Source: Flavobacterium urumqiense | GTDB lineage: Bacteria; Bacteroidota; Bacteroidia; Flavobacteriales; Flavobacteriaceae | Length of the DNA: 64,000 nt | Direction: 5' to 3' | Assembly (NCBI RefSeq): GCF_900108015.1 | Contig: NZ_FNVP01000001.1 | Coordinates: 496,001-560,000, forward strand | In this document: positions 36,936 to 45,470 of the stretch, in pieces | Position numbering within the stretch: the first letter of the stretch is position 1 | Layout of the letters: the number at the start of each line of letters is the position of its first letter | Program-made: the position numbers and the translations under genes | The notes under the pieces: model-generated | The model's database searches: none | Seen by the model: the letters and a program-made list of their open reading frames with translations, nothing else | What the model was told of the DNA's origin: nothing

Positions 36936-37071
36936 TAGGGCTGTCCGTGTCGAAATTGCAAAACTGCTAAATTTTATTTATTAGATGTAGCTTGGTAGGA
37001 GTAAAGGACGGTCATAATAAGTAAAGCTTATGTAGCTTATAAACAGCTCAATTACAATTACAAGTTTCAAT

Positions 37072-37111
37072 AAAAAAGGGTGTTAAGCTTTATAGCTAAA
37101 CATCCTTTTTT
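37072..37111. terminator. Bidirectional hairpin terminator at the 3' end of nhaA
   Basis: AAAAAAGGGTGTTAAGCT and AGCTAAACATCCTTTTTT pair with one wobble and one mismatch around a TTAT loop, directly after the nhaA stop on the minus strand. Confidence 0.8.
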
Positions 37112-37125
37112 GTTGGATAAATTAA

Positions 37126-38298
37126 TTAAACCATTAATTTAACCTTCATTTTTTTGATTGAGGTTTTCAAAGTATATTTCAACCAAAGAAATCCAGCTGT
37201 TCCGGCTGTAAAGGAAGCAATCAGAATAGCAATTTTAGAATAGGTAATTACTTCTTCACCTTCACTTTTAAATGCAAGCAATGTTATAAATATGGACATC
37301 GTAAAACCAATTCCGCCCAGCATTCCTGCGCCAATAATAGTTTTCCATTGTAAATCTTTGGGCAGAACACAAATTCCCAGACTTACGCCTAAAAAGGAGA
37401 AAAGCCAAATCCCAAGCGGTTTTCCAATAACAAGTCCTGCAATAATTCCTATTGTGTTAGGATGATTCAGTCCTTCATGCCAATTAGAATTTATCGCAAT
37501 ACACGTATTGGCTACAGCAAATAAAGGGAGAATAAGAAAGGCTACGGGTTTGTGTAAAAAATGCTGAATTTTATACGATGATGTTTTTTTGCCTCCATCT
37601 CCAAACGGAATCACAAAAGCCAATAAAACACCAGTTATAGTAGCATGCACTCCTGAATTAAGCATGAAATACCACATGGCAACACCACCAATTAAATACG
37701 GGAATAAGCTATGAACTTTCATTCGATTCATTATAAATAGGCCACCAAGTATACCTAAGGCTATGAATAAATTCACAAATGCAATTGTTGAGGTATAGAA
37801 TAGGGCAATGACAATTATGGCACCCAAATCGTCAATTACCGCAAGTGCAGTTAGAAATACCTTAAGTGATGTAGGAACACGATTGCCTAGCAGTGATAAA
37901 ATACCAATGGCAAAAGCGATGTCGGTTGCCATAGGGATTCCGGCTCCGTTTTGAGTTAAGGTTCCAAAATTTAGCGCTAAAAAAATCCCGGCAGGAACTA
38001 GCATTCCACCTAAAGCGCCAAAAATAGGCAACGCAGCATTCTTTATGCTGGACAATTCACCTTTGTAAATTTCGCGTTCTAGTTCTAAACCTATCAACAG
38101 GAAAAAGATGGTCATTAGTCCGTCATTAATCCAATGTGTGATAGAGTGGTGGCCCAATCGTATTTCCCAAAATGAAATATATTCCTTTTGAAATGGGGAG
38201 TTAGCGATACAAAGCGAGAGTATGGTTACAAAAAGCAACAATATCCCTCCGGCTTTTTCGCTTTCAAAAAAGGCCTTGAATGTTTTTGTTAATCTCAT
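37126..38298 (-). CDS. nhaA: Na+/H+ antiporter NhaA
   Basis: A 390-residue inner membrane protein with about eleven helices. The N-terminal LGHHSITHWINDGLMTIFFLLIGLELERE and MATDIAFAIGIL segments are typical. The ion-binding aspartate pair is intact in LTALAVIDDLGAIIVIALFYT (the DD pair corresponds to D163/D164 of E. coli NhaA). It expels Na+ in exchange for protons and supports pH and salt tolerance. No regulator is adjacent. Confidence 0.96.
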   Translation of the reverse strand: MRLTKTFKAFFESEKAGGILLLFVTILSLCIANSPFQKEYISFWEIRLGHHSITHWINDGLMTIFFLLIGLELEREIYKGELSSIKNAALPIFGALGGMLVPAGIFLALNFGTLTQNGAGIPMATDIAFAIGILSLLGNRVPTSLKVFLTALAVIDDLGAIIVIALFYTSTIAFVNLFIALGILGGLFIMNRMKVHSLFPYLIGGVAMWYFMLNSGVHATITGVLLAFVIPFGDGGKKTSSYKIQHFLHKPVAFLILPLFAVANTCIAINSNWHEGLNHPNTIGIIAGLVIGKPLGIWLFSFLGVSLGICVLPKDLQWKTIIGAGMLGGIGFTMSIFITLLAFKSEGEEVITYSKIAILIASFTAGTAGFLWLKYTLKTSIKKMKVKLMV

Positions 38299-38421
38299 TT
38301 TTTGAATTTTAGTACTACTGAATTCGGGAGAAGTATCTCCAAAACAGAAAGAATGCTAATTTACACATTTGGGAGCTATTTTTTTGTTAATTTGGGCTAT
38401 TAAAAGTTAGATATTTTTATT

Positions 38422-39369
38422 ATGGACATCAAAATTCTTCATATCGATAGCAATCATTCTTTACTTTGGAATCAATTGCAAAATGCTGGTTTTACTAATC
38501 ATAGCGATTTTACATCAACCAAAGAAGAAATCGAAGCCAAAATTCAAGATTACCAGGGAATTGTAATTCGTAGTCGATTCAAAATTGATAAAACATTCTT
38601 GGATAAAGCAACTAATTTGCAATTTATCGCGCGCGTAGGAGCAGGGTTAGAAAGTATTGATTGCGAATATGCTTTGTCAAAAAATATTACGCTTATCGCA
38701 GCACCGGAAGGAAACAGGAACGCTGTAGCGGAACATGCATTAGGAATGATTTTGTCTCTTTTTAATAAATTGAATCAAGCCGACAGCGAGATACGATCCG
38801 GACATTGGAACAGGGAAAGCAATCGTGGCTATGAACTCGATGGAAAAACCGTAGGAATTATTGGTTACGGGAATATGGGAAAATCATTTGCAAAAAAACT
38901 CCGCGGTTTTGATGCGGATGTTTTATGTTATGACATTAAGGAAAATGTAGGAGACAGTAATGCCAAGCAAGCTTCATTGGAAGAATTTCAGCAAAAAGTG
39001 GATGTTGTCAGTCTTCATATTCCATGGACGCCTGAAACTGATAAAATGGTGGATGCTGATTTTATAAATGGGTTTGCTAAATCCTTTTGGATTATAAATA
39101 CCTCACGGGGTAAAAATATTGTTACCGCCGATTTAGTTTCGGCGATGGAATCCGGGAAAATACTTGGAGCCGGTTTAGATGTTTTGGAATATGAGAAATT
39201 GTCTTTCGAAACGCTGTTTCAAGATAAAAATACGCCAGAAGCTTTCCAGTATTTATTGCAAGCCAAGAATGTGATTCTGAGCCCACATATTGCCGGATGG
39301 ACATTCGAAAGTCACGAGCGATTAGCACAAGTAATTGTAGATAAGATTAAAGCGAAATATTTTGGTTAA
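38422..39369 (+). CDS. D-2-hydroxyacid dehydrogenase family protein (phosphoglycerate dehydrogenase-like)
   Basis: A 315-residue protein with the NAD loop VGIIGYGNMGKSFAKKL and an interdomain RVGAGLESID segment. The catalytic set is Arg in NTSRGKNIV, Glu in GLDVLEYEKL and His in LSPHIAGWTFES. It lacks the C-terminal ACT domain of long SerA enzymes, so it resembles the short phosphoglycerate or glyoxylate/hydroxypyruvate reductases. Which 2-hydroxyacid it uses cannot be decided here. A VOC-domain frame follows immediately in the same reading frame after its TAA. Confidence 0.88.
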   Translation: MDIKILHIDSNHSLLWNQLQNAGFTNHSDFTSTKEEIEAKIQDYQGIVIRSRFKIDKTFLDKATNLQFIARVGAGLESIDCEYALSKNITLIAAPEGNRNAVAEHALGMILSLFNKLNQADSEIRSGHWNRESNRGYELDGKTVGIIGYGNMGKSFAKKLRGFDADVLCYDIKENVGDSNAKQASLEEFQQKVDVVSLHIPWTPETDKMVDADFINGFAKSFWIINTSRGKNIVTADLVSAMESGKILGAGLDVLEYEKLSFETLFQDKNTPEAFQYLLQAKNVILSPHIAGWTFESHERLAQVIVDKIKAKYFG

Positions 39370-39771
39370 ACCAAAGTTGCTGAGCGGGAGAAAAGAGTTA
39401 CTGGAATTGGTGGTTTTTTCTTTAAATCAAAAAATCCAAAAGAACTGGTAGCATGGTACGAAAAACATTTGGGTTTAAAAACGGATGATTATAGCTGTAC
39501 TTTTTGGTGGAAAGACAAAGGTGGGAATGATTGTTCCTCACAATGGTCCCCTTTTGCTGATGATACTACTTATTTTGCGCCAAGCGAAAAACAATTCATA
39601 CAAAATTTCAGAGTAGATGATTTAGAAAAATTATTTAAAAAATTATCTGATGAAGGTGTAACAATTGTGGGTGATGTGAAGACTTATGGTTATGGAAAGT
39701 TTGGTTGGATTCTGGATAGCGAAAGAAATAAGATAGAACTACGGAAACCAATTAATAATGTATTTCAATAA
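39370..39771 (+). pseudogene. VOC-superfamily (glyoxalase/bleomycin-resistance-like) gene with no usable start codon
   Basis: A complete VOC domain reads from about 39391 (RVTGIGGFFFKSKNPKELVAWYEKHLGL) to ELRKPINNVFQ at 39771. The conserved first strand has no ATG, GTG or TTG in front of it: the frame runs back without a start to the TAA of the dehydrogenase gene at 39367-39369. The first possible start, a TTG at 39469, would remove the first strand and helix. The usual beginning would be ATG-AAA-AGA-GTT; here the codon before AAA-AGA-GTT is GAG. Either the start was lost, or translation uses read-through or a non-standard codon. Confidence 0.6.
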
Positions 39772-39818
39772 TTTTTTATATTTTTAAACGCTGAAAAACA
39801 ACCTTATAACAATTAATT

Positions 39819-40094
39819 ATGGAAAATTCGAAGAATGAAGAATGGAATAATCCACGGCCAGTTCAACAAGACAACAAAAAACTTGCAGCAGGACTTCTTG
39901 CTATTCTTATAGGAGGATTGGGTATTCATAAATTTATTTTAGGATATACTAAAGAAGGAATTATTCAATTTTTTCTTAGTTTTTTATGTGGTTTAGGAGC
40001 TTTGATCGGAATTGTTGAAGGGGTAATTTATTTGACAAAATCAGACGAAGAGTTTTACCAAACCTATCAGGCAGGTAAAAAAGGCTGGTTTTAA
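39819..40094 (+). CDS. TM2-domain membrane protein
   Basis: A 91-residue protein with a polar N-terminus and two membrane helices joined by the TM2 motif: AGLLAILIGGLGIHKFILGYTKEGIIQFFLSFLCGLGALIGIVEGV. The motif G.G.H.FYLG.. is conserved as GGLGIHKFILG. TM2 proteins are of unknown biochemical function. The gene is monocistronic, followed by a strong hairpin. Confidence 0.9.
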   Translation: MENSKNEEWNNPRPVQQDNKKLAAGLLAILIGGLGIHKFILGYTKEGIIQFFLSFLCGLGALIGIVEGVIYLTKSDEEFYQTYQAGKKGWF

Positions 40095-40100
40095 GACCTA

Positions 40101-40127
40101 AAAAATCCCGTTCAGAACGGGATTTTT
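40101..40127. terminator. Bidirectional terminator
   Basis: Perfect hairpin AAAAATCCCGTT / AACGGGATTTTT with a three-base loop, between two convergent genes. Confidence 0.92.
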
Positions 40128-40145
40128 ATATAATCTATAATCAGA

Positions 40146-41948
40146 TCAATCTTCTTTTTCGCTCAGTTTTCTTTCCAGTTCGGCCTGAAATTCTTCCATT
40201 ACTGGTTTCATCGTACTTTCCGGAATATCTGCAATTCGGATGTACATCAATCCGTCAACGGCATTGTTAAACAGCGGATCTACATTAAAAGCAACCACTT
40301 TTGCATTCTGTTTGATGTATTTTTTAATCAAAACCGGCAAACGCAAACTTCCAGGTTCCAATTCATCGATAATTTTATCAAACTTATTCAAATCTGATTC
40401 GGCTTCGTCAAATATGAAATCCTTATCACCATCTTTTAGTTTGACCTTGTACGCTTTCTTCGGGTGAATGTATTGCGCAATATACGGATCGTAATAATTC
40501 GATTTCATGAATTCAATCATCAATGATTTTGAGAAATCAGAAAATTGATTGCTGATACTTACGCCTCCCAATAAAAATTTATGTTCCGGATAGCGTAAAG
40601 TGGTATGCATAATTCCTTTCCAAAGCAAGAAAAGCGGCATTGGTTTTTGCTGGTATTCTTTGATGATAAAGGCGCGCCCCATTTCTATGGATTTGTGCAT
40701 CATGTCATGTAATTCGGGTTCGAATCGAAAAAGATCATTCAGATAAAAACCATTTATTCCGTATTTTGGATAAATTTCAGAACCCAATCCCATTCTATAA
40801 GCTCCCGCAATTTTATTGGCGTCACTATCCCATAAAAAAAGATGGCGGTAATATTGGTCGTGCTTATCTAAATCAATGGATTCGTTTGTTCCCTCGCCCA
40901 CTTCTCTAAAGGTAATTTCTCGAAGACGTCCAATTTCGTGAAGAATATTGGGTATTTTTTTTGCTCCAGCAAGAAACACTTCGTAATTTTTGCTTTGTAA
41001 AAGGCGGCAATCTGTACTTCGCAATGCATCTACTTCCTTGATCATTTTGTCCTGACTAGCGGCAGTAACAATTTTCTTCGGACTTTTAGGAATTTTTAAA
41101 GTAGGTGTAGGTAAAAAAGGACTTTCTTTTTCAAAAGGATTAGCAAGCATGTAGGTTTTCTTCCTCAAAAATTCTGAATATTCCTCTAGTGTTGTGTGTT
41201 CATTTTGTTCACTTACAGAAATCGGTTTACCAACGCGCACTTTTATCACACGATGTTTTTGGCTAAACACTTCCGAAGGCAGTTTTGCCGTTCTAAAGGT
41301 GCTGCTTATTTTAGAAAGTAAATAAAATAAGCGACTATTTTTTGCATGAAAATAAATAGGTACAACTGGAACTTGCGCTTTTCTAATTACTTTGATAGCG
41401 CCTTCTTCCCAAGGCTTATCTACCATTAATTTACCATCTTTGTAAGTAGAAACTTCCCCGGCAGGAAACATTCCCAGCGGCTTTCCATCGCTTAAATGAC
41501 GCAGTGTTTCTTTTATTCCCACCACGCTTGATTTAGCATCCTTATGATTTTCAAAAGGATTAACCGGCATGATATATTTCTTAAGTGGTTCAATTCGATG
41601 CAAAAGAAAATTGGCAATAATTTTGAAATTAGGTTCTCTTTCAAGCATTAATTTCAATAATAAAACACCGTCAATTCCTCCCAAAGGGTGATTGGAGATC
41701 GTGATATAAGCGCCTTCTTTTGGTAAACGTTTTAAATCCTCTTCCGGGATTTCAAATTTTATTTGTAGATCATCTAATATTCCATTCAGGAAATCAACAT
41801 CAGTTAAATGTTTATTTCTGTCGTATACTTTGTTTAAGGTAGAAATTTTTAACACCTTCATAAGCATCCAGCCTGAAAAAGTACCTAAAACCCCGTACTT
41901 ATCTGCATTTATCGCTTTTGCGACTTCTTTGGCAGTTACTAAACCCAT
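40146..41948 (-). CDS. olsF: Bifunctional acyltransferase, OlsF-like ornithine-lipid synthase
   Basis: This 600-residue protein has two acyltransferase halves. The N-terminal half (about 1-280) is a PlsC/lysophospholipid acyltransferase-type domain with ITISNHPLGGIDGVLLLKLM (active-site His and Asp), MFPAGEVS and VPVVPIYFHA. The C-terminal half (about 315-600) is a GNAT-like domain of the OlsB/hemolysin type: LREITFREVGEGTN, DQYYRHLFLWD, AYRMGLG and KSIEMGRAFIIKEYQ. This pairing is the layout of OlsF, in which the C-terminal half N-acylates ornithine and the N-terminal half O-acylates the lyso-lipid. OlsF is known from Serratia and Flavobacterium johnsoniae. A -7 element TATCTTTG (41977-41984, minus) lies upstream. 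Confidence 0.8.
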   Translation of the reverse strand: MGLVTAKEVAKAINADKYGVLGTFSGWMLMKVLKISTLNKVYDRNKHLTDVDFLNGILDDLQIKFEIPEEDLKRLPKEGAYITISNHPLGGIDGVLLLKLMLEREPNFKIIANFLLHRIEPLKKYIMPVNPFENHKDAKSSVVGIKETLRHLSDGKPLGMFPAGEVSTYKDGKLMVDKPWEEGAIKVIRKAQVPVVPIYFHAKNSRLFYLLSKISSTFRTAKLPSEVFSQKHRVIKVRVGKPISVSEQNEHTTLEEYSEFLRKKTYMLANPFEKESPFLPTPTLKIPKSPKKIVTAASQDKMIKEVDALRSTDCRLLQSKNYEVFLAGAKKIPNILHEIGRLREITFREVGEGTNESIDLDKHDQYYRHLFLWDSDANKIAGAYRMGLGSEIYPKYGINGFYLNDLFRFEPELHDMMHKSIEMGRAFIIKEYQQKPMPLFLLWKGIMHTTLRYPEHKFLLGGVSISNQFSDFSKSLMIEFMKSNYYDPYIAQYIHPKKAYKVKLKDGDKDFIFDEAESDLNKFDKIIDELEPGSLRLPVLIKKYIKQNAKVVAFNVDPLFNNAVDGLMYIRIADIPESTMKPVMEEFQAELERKLSEKED

Positions 41949-42063
41949 GTATCTTTAATTTTTTTTGAGCAAGAAACAAAGATAGCAAAAAACTCCATTT
42001 TCTCTCTTTTTCTGAGTCAAACTTATCCTTTTTTGTTACATTTGAAACACTAAAAATAAATCA

Positions 42064-42825
42064 ATGAGAATTATTTCATACAACGTCAACGGAATTAGAG
42101 CTGCCATTTCAAAAGGATTTATTGATTGGTTGCAACACGCAAATCCAGATATTATTTGTCTTCAGGAAATTAAAGCAACCGAAGAGCAAATTCCGGTCGA
42201 TGCTATTACAAAAGCGGGTTATCCCTATCAATATTATTATTCAGCAACTAAAAAAGGGTATAGTGGCGTGGCCATTCTCTCAAAAATAAAGCCTAATAAT
42301 GTAGTTCACGGAACCGGAATTCACCACATGGATTTTGAAGGAAGAAACCTTCGGGCTGATTTTGATGACTTTTCTGTGATGAGTTTATACTTGCCATCGG
42401 GGACAAATATTGATCGATTGGATCATAAATTCACGTTCATGGATGATTTTCAGAATTACATTGACGAACTCAAAAAAGAAACGCCAAATTTAATTATCTG
42501 CGGAGATTATAACATTTGTCACGAAGCAATCGACATCCATGATCCTATAAGAAATAAGAACATTTCTGGGTTTTTACCGCAAGAAAGAGCCTGGCTCGAC
42601 GGATTCATGAAGTCCGGATTTGTGGATAGTTTCCGCCACTTCAACAGTGAGCCGCACCAATATTCATGGTGGAGTTACCGCGCTGGAGCTAGAGGAAACA
42701 ACAAGGGCTGGCGCATCGATTACAATTTAGTGAGCGACACCCTAAAACATAAACTCAAAAGGGCCGTTATTCTTCCTGATGCAGTCCATTCAGATCATTG
42801 CCCTGTTTTGGTGGAATTAGAGTAG
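42064..42825 (+). CDS. xth: Exodeoxyribonuclease III
   Basis: A 253-residue EEP-family nuclease with MRIISYNVNGIRAA, the metal ligand CLQEIKA, GYSGVAI, ICGDYNICH, and the terminal RIDYNLVS and DAVHSDHCPVLVEL. These are the classic ExoIII landmarks. It cuts DNA at abasic sites and trims 3' blocked ends in base excision repair. A -7 element TACATTTG at 42037-42044 lies 20 bases before the ATG. Confidence 0.94.
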   Translation: MRIISYNVNGIRAAISKGFIDWLQHANPDIICLQEIKATEEQIPVDAITKAGYPYQYYYSATKKGYSGVAILSKIKPNNVVHGTGIHHMDFEGRNLRADFDDFSVMSLYLPSGTNIDRLDHKFTFMDDFQNYIDELKKETPNLIICGDYNICHEAIDIHDPIRNKNISGFLPQERAWLDGFMKSGFVDSFRHFNSEPHQYSWWSYRAGARGNNKGWRIDYNLVSDTLKHKLKRAVILPDAVHSDHCPVLVELE

Positions 42826-42830
42826 CATTT

Positions 42831-42916
42831 AGGAGCTATTTCCCGCTATCCGTTACAATCTTTTCTCTCGTTAAAAAACAAGAGAAAAGGATTTTCACTT
42901 TTATCGGGGCTAGGGC
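42831..42916 (+). repeat. Dispersed intergenic hairpin repeat, copy C
   Basis: AGGAGCTATTTCCCGCTATC, then CGTTACAATC, arms TTTTCTCTCG/CAAGAGAAAA, then GGATTTTCACTTTTATCGGGGCTAGGG. It lies between xth and the OmpA lipoprotein gene and aligns closely with copy B outside the stem, where the arms have changed together. Confidence 0.7.
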
Positions 42917-42982
42917 ATTTGAATATATTTTGAATTTTTGCTTTCAAAAACAACAACAGAAACAACATAAATACCAACAAAA

Positions 42983-43924
42983 ATGATAAAAAGAGTTTCC
43001 ATCGGATTACTAATACTGGCACTTTCAAGTTCTTGCGTATCTAAGAAAATATACAATGATTTAGAAAGTAAGTTCACCGATTTAAAAAAAGAAAACAGAA
43101 GTCTGGCTGATGATAATACTGAATTGCTGAGGGATAAAAACCAATTAGAATTAGATCGCGATGCTGTAAAAATGGATTTAAGTAAATCAAAATCGGAGCT
43201 GGATAAATTAAAAATGGATTATGCAGCAGCTCAAAATAAATTTAAAGTGTTGCAGGATTCTTACGCTGCTTTAGAAAAAAACAGCAGCGACGCTATGCAA
43301 AGCAACATGAAAAAAAATCGTGATTTGCTGGAACAATTAGACGAGAAAGGGAAAGCGTTAGCAGTAGAGCAAGAAAGTTTAAATAAAAGTGCACAGCGTT
43401 TACAGGAATTAGAAAATTTGATTGCTGCTAAAGAAGCGAGCATGAAAAAACTAAAAGAAACGTTATCGAAAGCGTTGAATAGTTTTGAAGGAAAAGGCTT
43501 GACAGTAGAACAAAAAAATGGAAAAGTATATGTTTCTATGGAGAACAAACTACTTTTCAATTCCGGAAGTTGGGCAGTAGGTTCTGAAGGAAAAAAAGCA
43601 GTTATTGAAGTAGGTAAAGTTTTGGGCGACAATCCAGATATCTCAGTGCTTATTGAAGGTCATACGGATGATGATGCTTTTACGGCTTCAGGTCCAATTG
43701 CGGACAACTGGGATTTATCTACCAAAAGAGCTACTGCAATTGTAGCAATTTTAGGGGAAAACAAAAAAATCAACAAGCAAAATCTTACGGCCGCCGGAAG
43801 AGGAGAATTTTCGCCTTTAGCAAGTAATTCAACCGCTGAAGGAAAAGCAAAAAATCGTAGAATCGAAATTATCCTTACACCAAGATTAGACGAAATTTCT
43901 AAGATGTTGAATGAGATTAATTAA
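42983..43924 (+). CDS. OmpA-family lipoprotein with coiled coil
   Basis: A 313-residue protein. The lipobox LALSSSC places an acylated Cys at residue 18. Residues about 25-165 form a long coiled coil (heptads from KKIYNDLESKFTDLKKENRSL onward). Residues about 180-305 form the OmpA peptidoglycan-binding domain (LLFNSGSWAVGSEG, LIEGHTDDDAF, STKRATAIVAIL, KNRRIEIILTP). It would span from the outer membrane to the cell wall. A hairpin terminator follows at 43949. Confidence 0.92.
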   Translation: MIKRVSIGLLILALSSSCVSKKIYNDLESKFTDLKKENRSLADDNTELLRDKNQLELDRDAVKMDLSKSKSELDKLKMDYAAAQNKFKVLQDSYAALEKNSSDAMQSNMKKNRDLLEQLDEKGKALAVEQESLNKSAQRLQELENLIAAKEASMKKLKETLSKALNSFEGKGLTVEQKNGKVYVSMENKLLFNSGSWAVGSEGKKAVIEVGKVLGDNPDISVLIEGHTDDDAFTASGPIADNWDLSTKRATAIVAILGENKKINKQNLTAAGRGEFSPLASNSTAEGKAKNRRIEIILTPRLDEISKMLNEIN

Positions 43925-43948
43925 AAAAAAGAAAAGTTTTAAAGTTGC

Positions 43949-43981
43949 AAAGGTTCAGAGTTTATGCTTTGAACCTTTTTT
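43949..43981 (+). terminator. Terminator of the OmpA-family lipoprotein gene
   Basis: AAAGGTTCAGAG (43949-43960) pairs with CTTTGAACCTTT (43967-43978) and is followed by T residues. Confidence 0.8.
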
Positions 43982-44285
43982 AGTTAAAATGAATTATTTA
44001 CAGAATATCCAGTATTTATAAGTTTTGTCCTTAAGAATTAAGTGTTGATTCTTAATGAAGCTTAATTTCTTGATGATTTGAAAAAAGAACCTTTTTCATT
44101 TACCGATAATTCGTAAATTCTACCTGTCGATTAACGGTTTCTAATTTGCGATTTTGCGATTTTATTTTTTTAAATATCGCATTTTTTCTTAAATAAACGT
44201 TTCTCAATTTTGTGTTAACAGCAAATTTAAACAACAAACAAATTTTATCTTTGTTTTCGAAAATTAAAATATAATTTCCTTAAAA
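43982..44285. other. Intergenic region upstream of the aldo-keto reductase gene
   Basis: About 300 A/T-rich bases. A -7 element TATCTTTG at 44246-44253 lies 33 bases before the ATG of the next gene. No frame or repeat of note was seen in the rest. Confidence 0.5.
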
Positions 44286-45323
44286 ATGAAATACACTACT
44301 TTACCCAATACTGATATAAAAGTCAGCAAAATTTGCCTTGGTACCATGACTTTTGGACAACAAAATACGGAAGCTGATGGTCACGCTCAAATGGATTACG
44401 CGATGGAAAAAGGAGTCAATTTCTTTGATACCGCGGAGATGTATTCTGTTCCGGCGCGTCAGGAAACCTACGGAAGTACAGAGAAAATCCTTGGAACTTG
44501 GTTCAAAAAATCGGGTAGAAGAGAAGACGTAGTTTTGGCCTCAAAAATTGCGGGACCAAATCCTAATTTTACTTACATGCGCGAGACAAATGATTTTTCG
44601 CCCGCTAGTATTCAATTTGCATTAGACCAAAGTTTACAACGCTTACAAACGGATTATATTGATGTGTACCAGTTGCATTGGCCGGAACGCAAAACTAATT
44701 ATTTTGGACAACGCGGTTTCAAAGTGCAAGACGATGCTTGGGAAGATAACATTCACAATGTGTTGGAAACGTTGGACGGTTTCGTCAAAGAAGGGAAAAT
44801 CAAACATATCGGACTTTCTAATGAAAACCCTTGGGGAATAATGCGTTTTCTGGAGGAAAGCAAATACAATAATTTGCCAAGAATAAAAACAATTCAAAAT
44901 CCCTATTCCTTATTAAATCGACTTTTTGAAAATGGGTCAACCGAAATTTGCATGAGAGAAAATGTAGGGTTATTGGCCTATTCGCCGATGGCTTTTGGGG
45001 TTTTGTCCGGTAAATTCTTAACTGGCGAAAATCATCCAAATGCCAGAATCAAGTTGTTTCCGCAGTATTCCAGATACAATAGTGAGCAATGCACAGAAGC
45101 AACTAGATTATACCAGGAAATTGCCAAGAAAAACGGATTGACCTTAACGGAACTGTCTTTGGCATTCATTGAACAACAGCCGTTTTTAACCAGCACAATT
45201 ATCGGAGCAACAACTATGGAACAATTAAAAGAAAATATAAACTCCATTAAAGTCTCCCTTTCTGATGAAATTTTAAAAGCAATTGACGAAGTTCAGGCAG
45301 TGATTCCTGATCCGGCACCGTAA
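44286..45323 (+). CDS. Aldo-keto reductase, Tas-like
   Basis: A 345-residue TIM-barrel oxidoreductase of the same length as E. coli Tas. Catalytic residues are Asp in FFDTAEMYSVP (with Tyr), Lys in VLASKIAGP and His in VYQLHWPER. The NADP-binding end reads STIIGATTMEQLKENI. The extended segment with RQETYGSTEKILGTW is typical of Tas-type AKRs. It likely reduces small aldehydes or ketones with NADPH. Confidence 0.93.
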   Translation: MKYTTLPNTDIKVSKICLGTMTFGQQNTEADGHAQMDYAMEKGVNFFDTAEMYSVPARQETYGSTEKILGTWFKKSGRREDVVLASKIAGPNPNFTYMRETNDFSPASIQFALDQSLQRLQTDYIDVYQLHWPERKTNYFGQRGFKVQDDAWEDNIHNVLETLDGFVKEGKIKHIGLSNENPWGIMRFLEESKYNNLPRIKTIQNPYSLLNRLFENGSTEICMRENVGLLAYSPMAFGVLSGKFLTGENHPNARIKLFPQYSRYNSEQCTEATRLYQEIAKKNGLTLTELSLAFIEQQPFLTSTIIGATTMEQLKENINSIKVSLSDEILKAIDEVQAVIPDPAP

Positions 45324-45346
45324 ATTAAAAAACCATTTTTTGTACT

Positions 45347-45393
45347 TTAGACAAAGGAGGAATCTCACACAATGGCATTCCTCCTTTGTCTAA
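45347..45393. terminator. Long perfect hairpin after the aldo-keto reductase gene
   Basis: TTAGACAAAGGAGGAAT (45347-45363) pairs over 17 bases with ATTCCTCCTTTGTCTAA (45377-45393). It lies between convergent genes. There is no clean T-run, so it may protect 3' ends rather than terminate strictly. Confidence 0.65.
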
Positions 45394-45470
45394 ATTACAA
45401 TATAAAAGTAAATTCAAACATTCGTGAATTTGGTAATTTCTTCGTGAATCTTGGGGTAAAATAATTGGTT

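Noticed and set aside
45347..45393. AGGAGG...ATGG inside the hairpin as a small gene start
   Set aside because: The frame is only a few codons long and the sequence is better explained as a 17-bp perfect stem between convergent genes.
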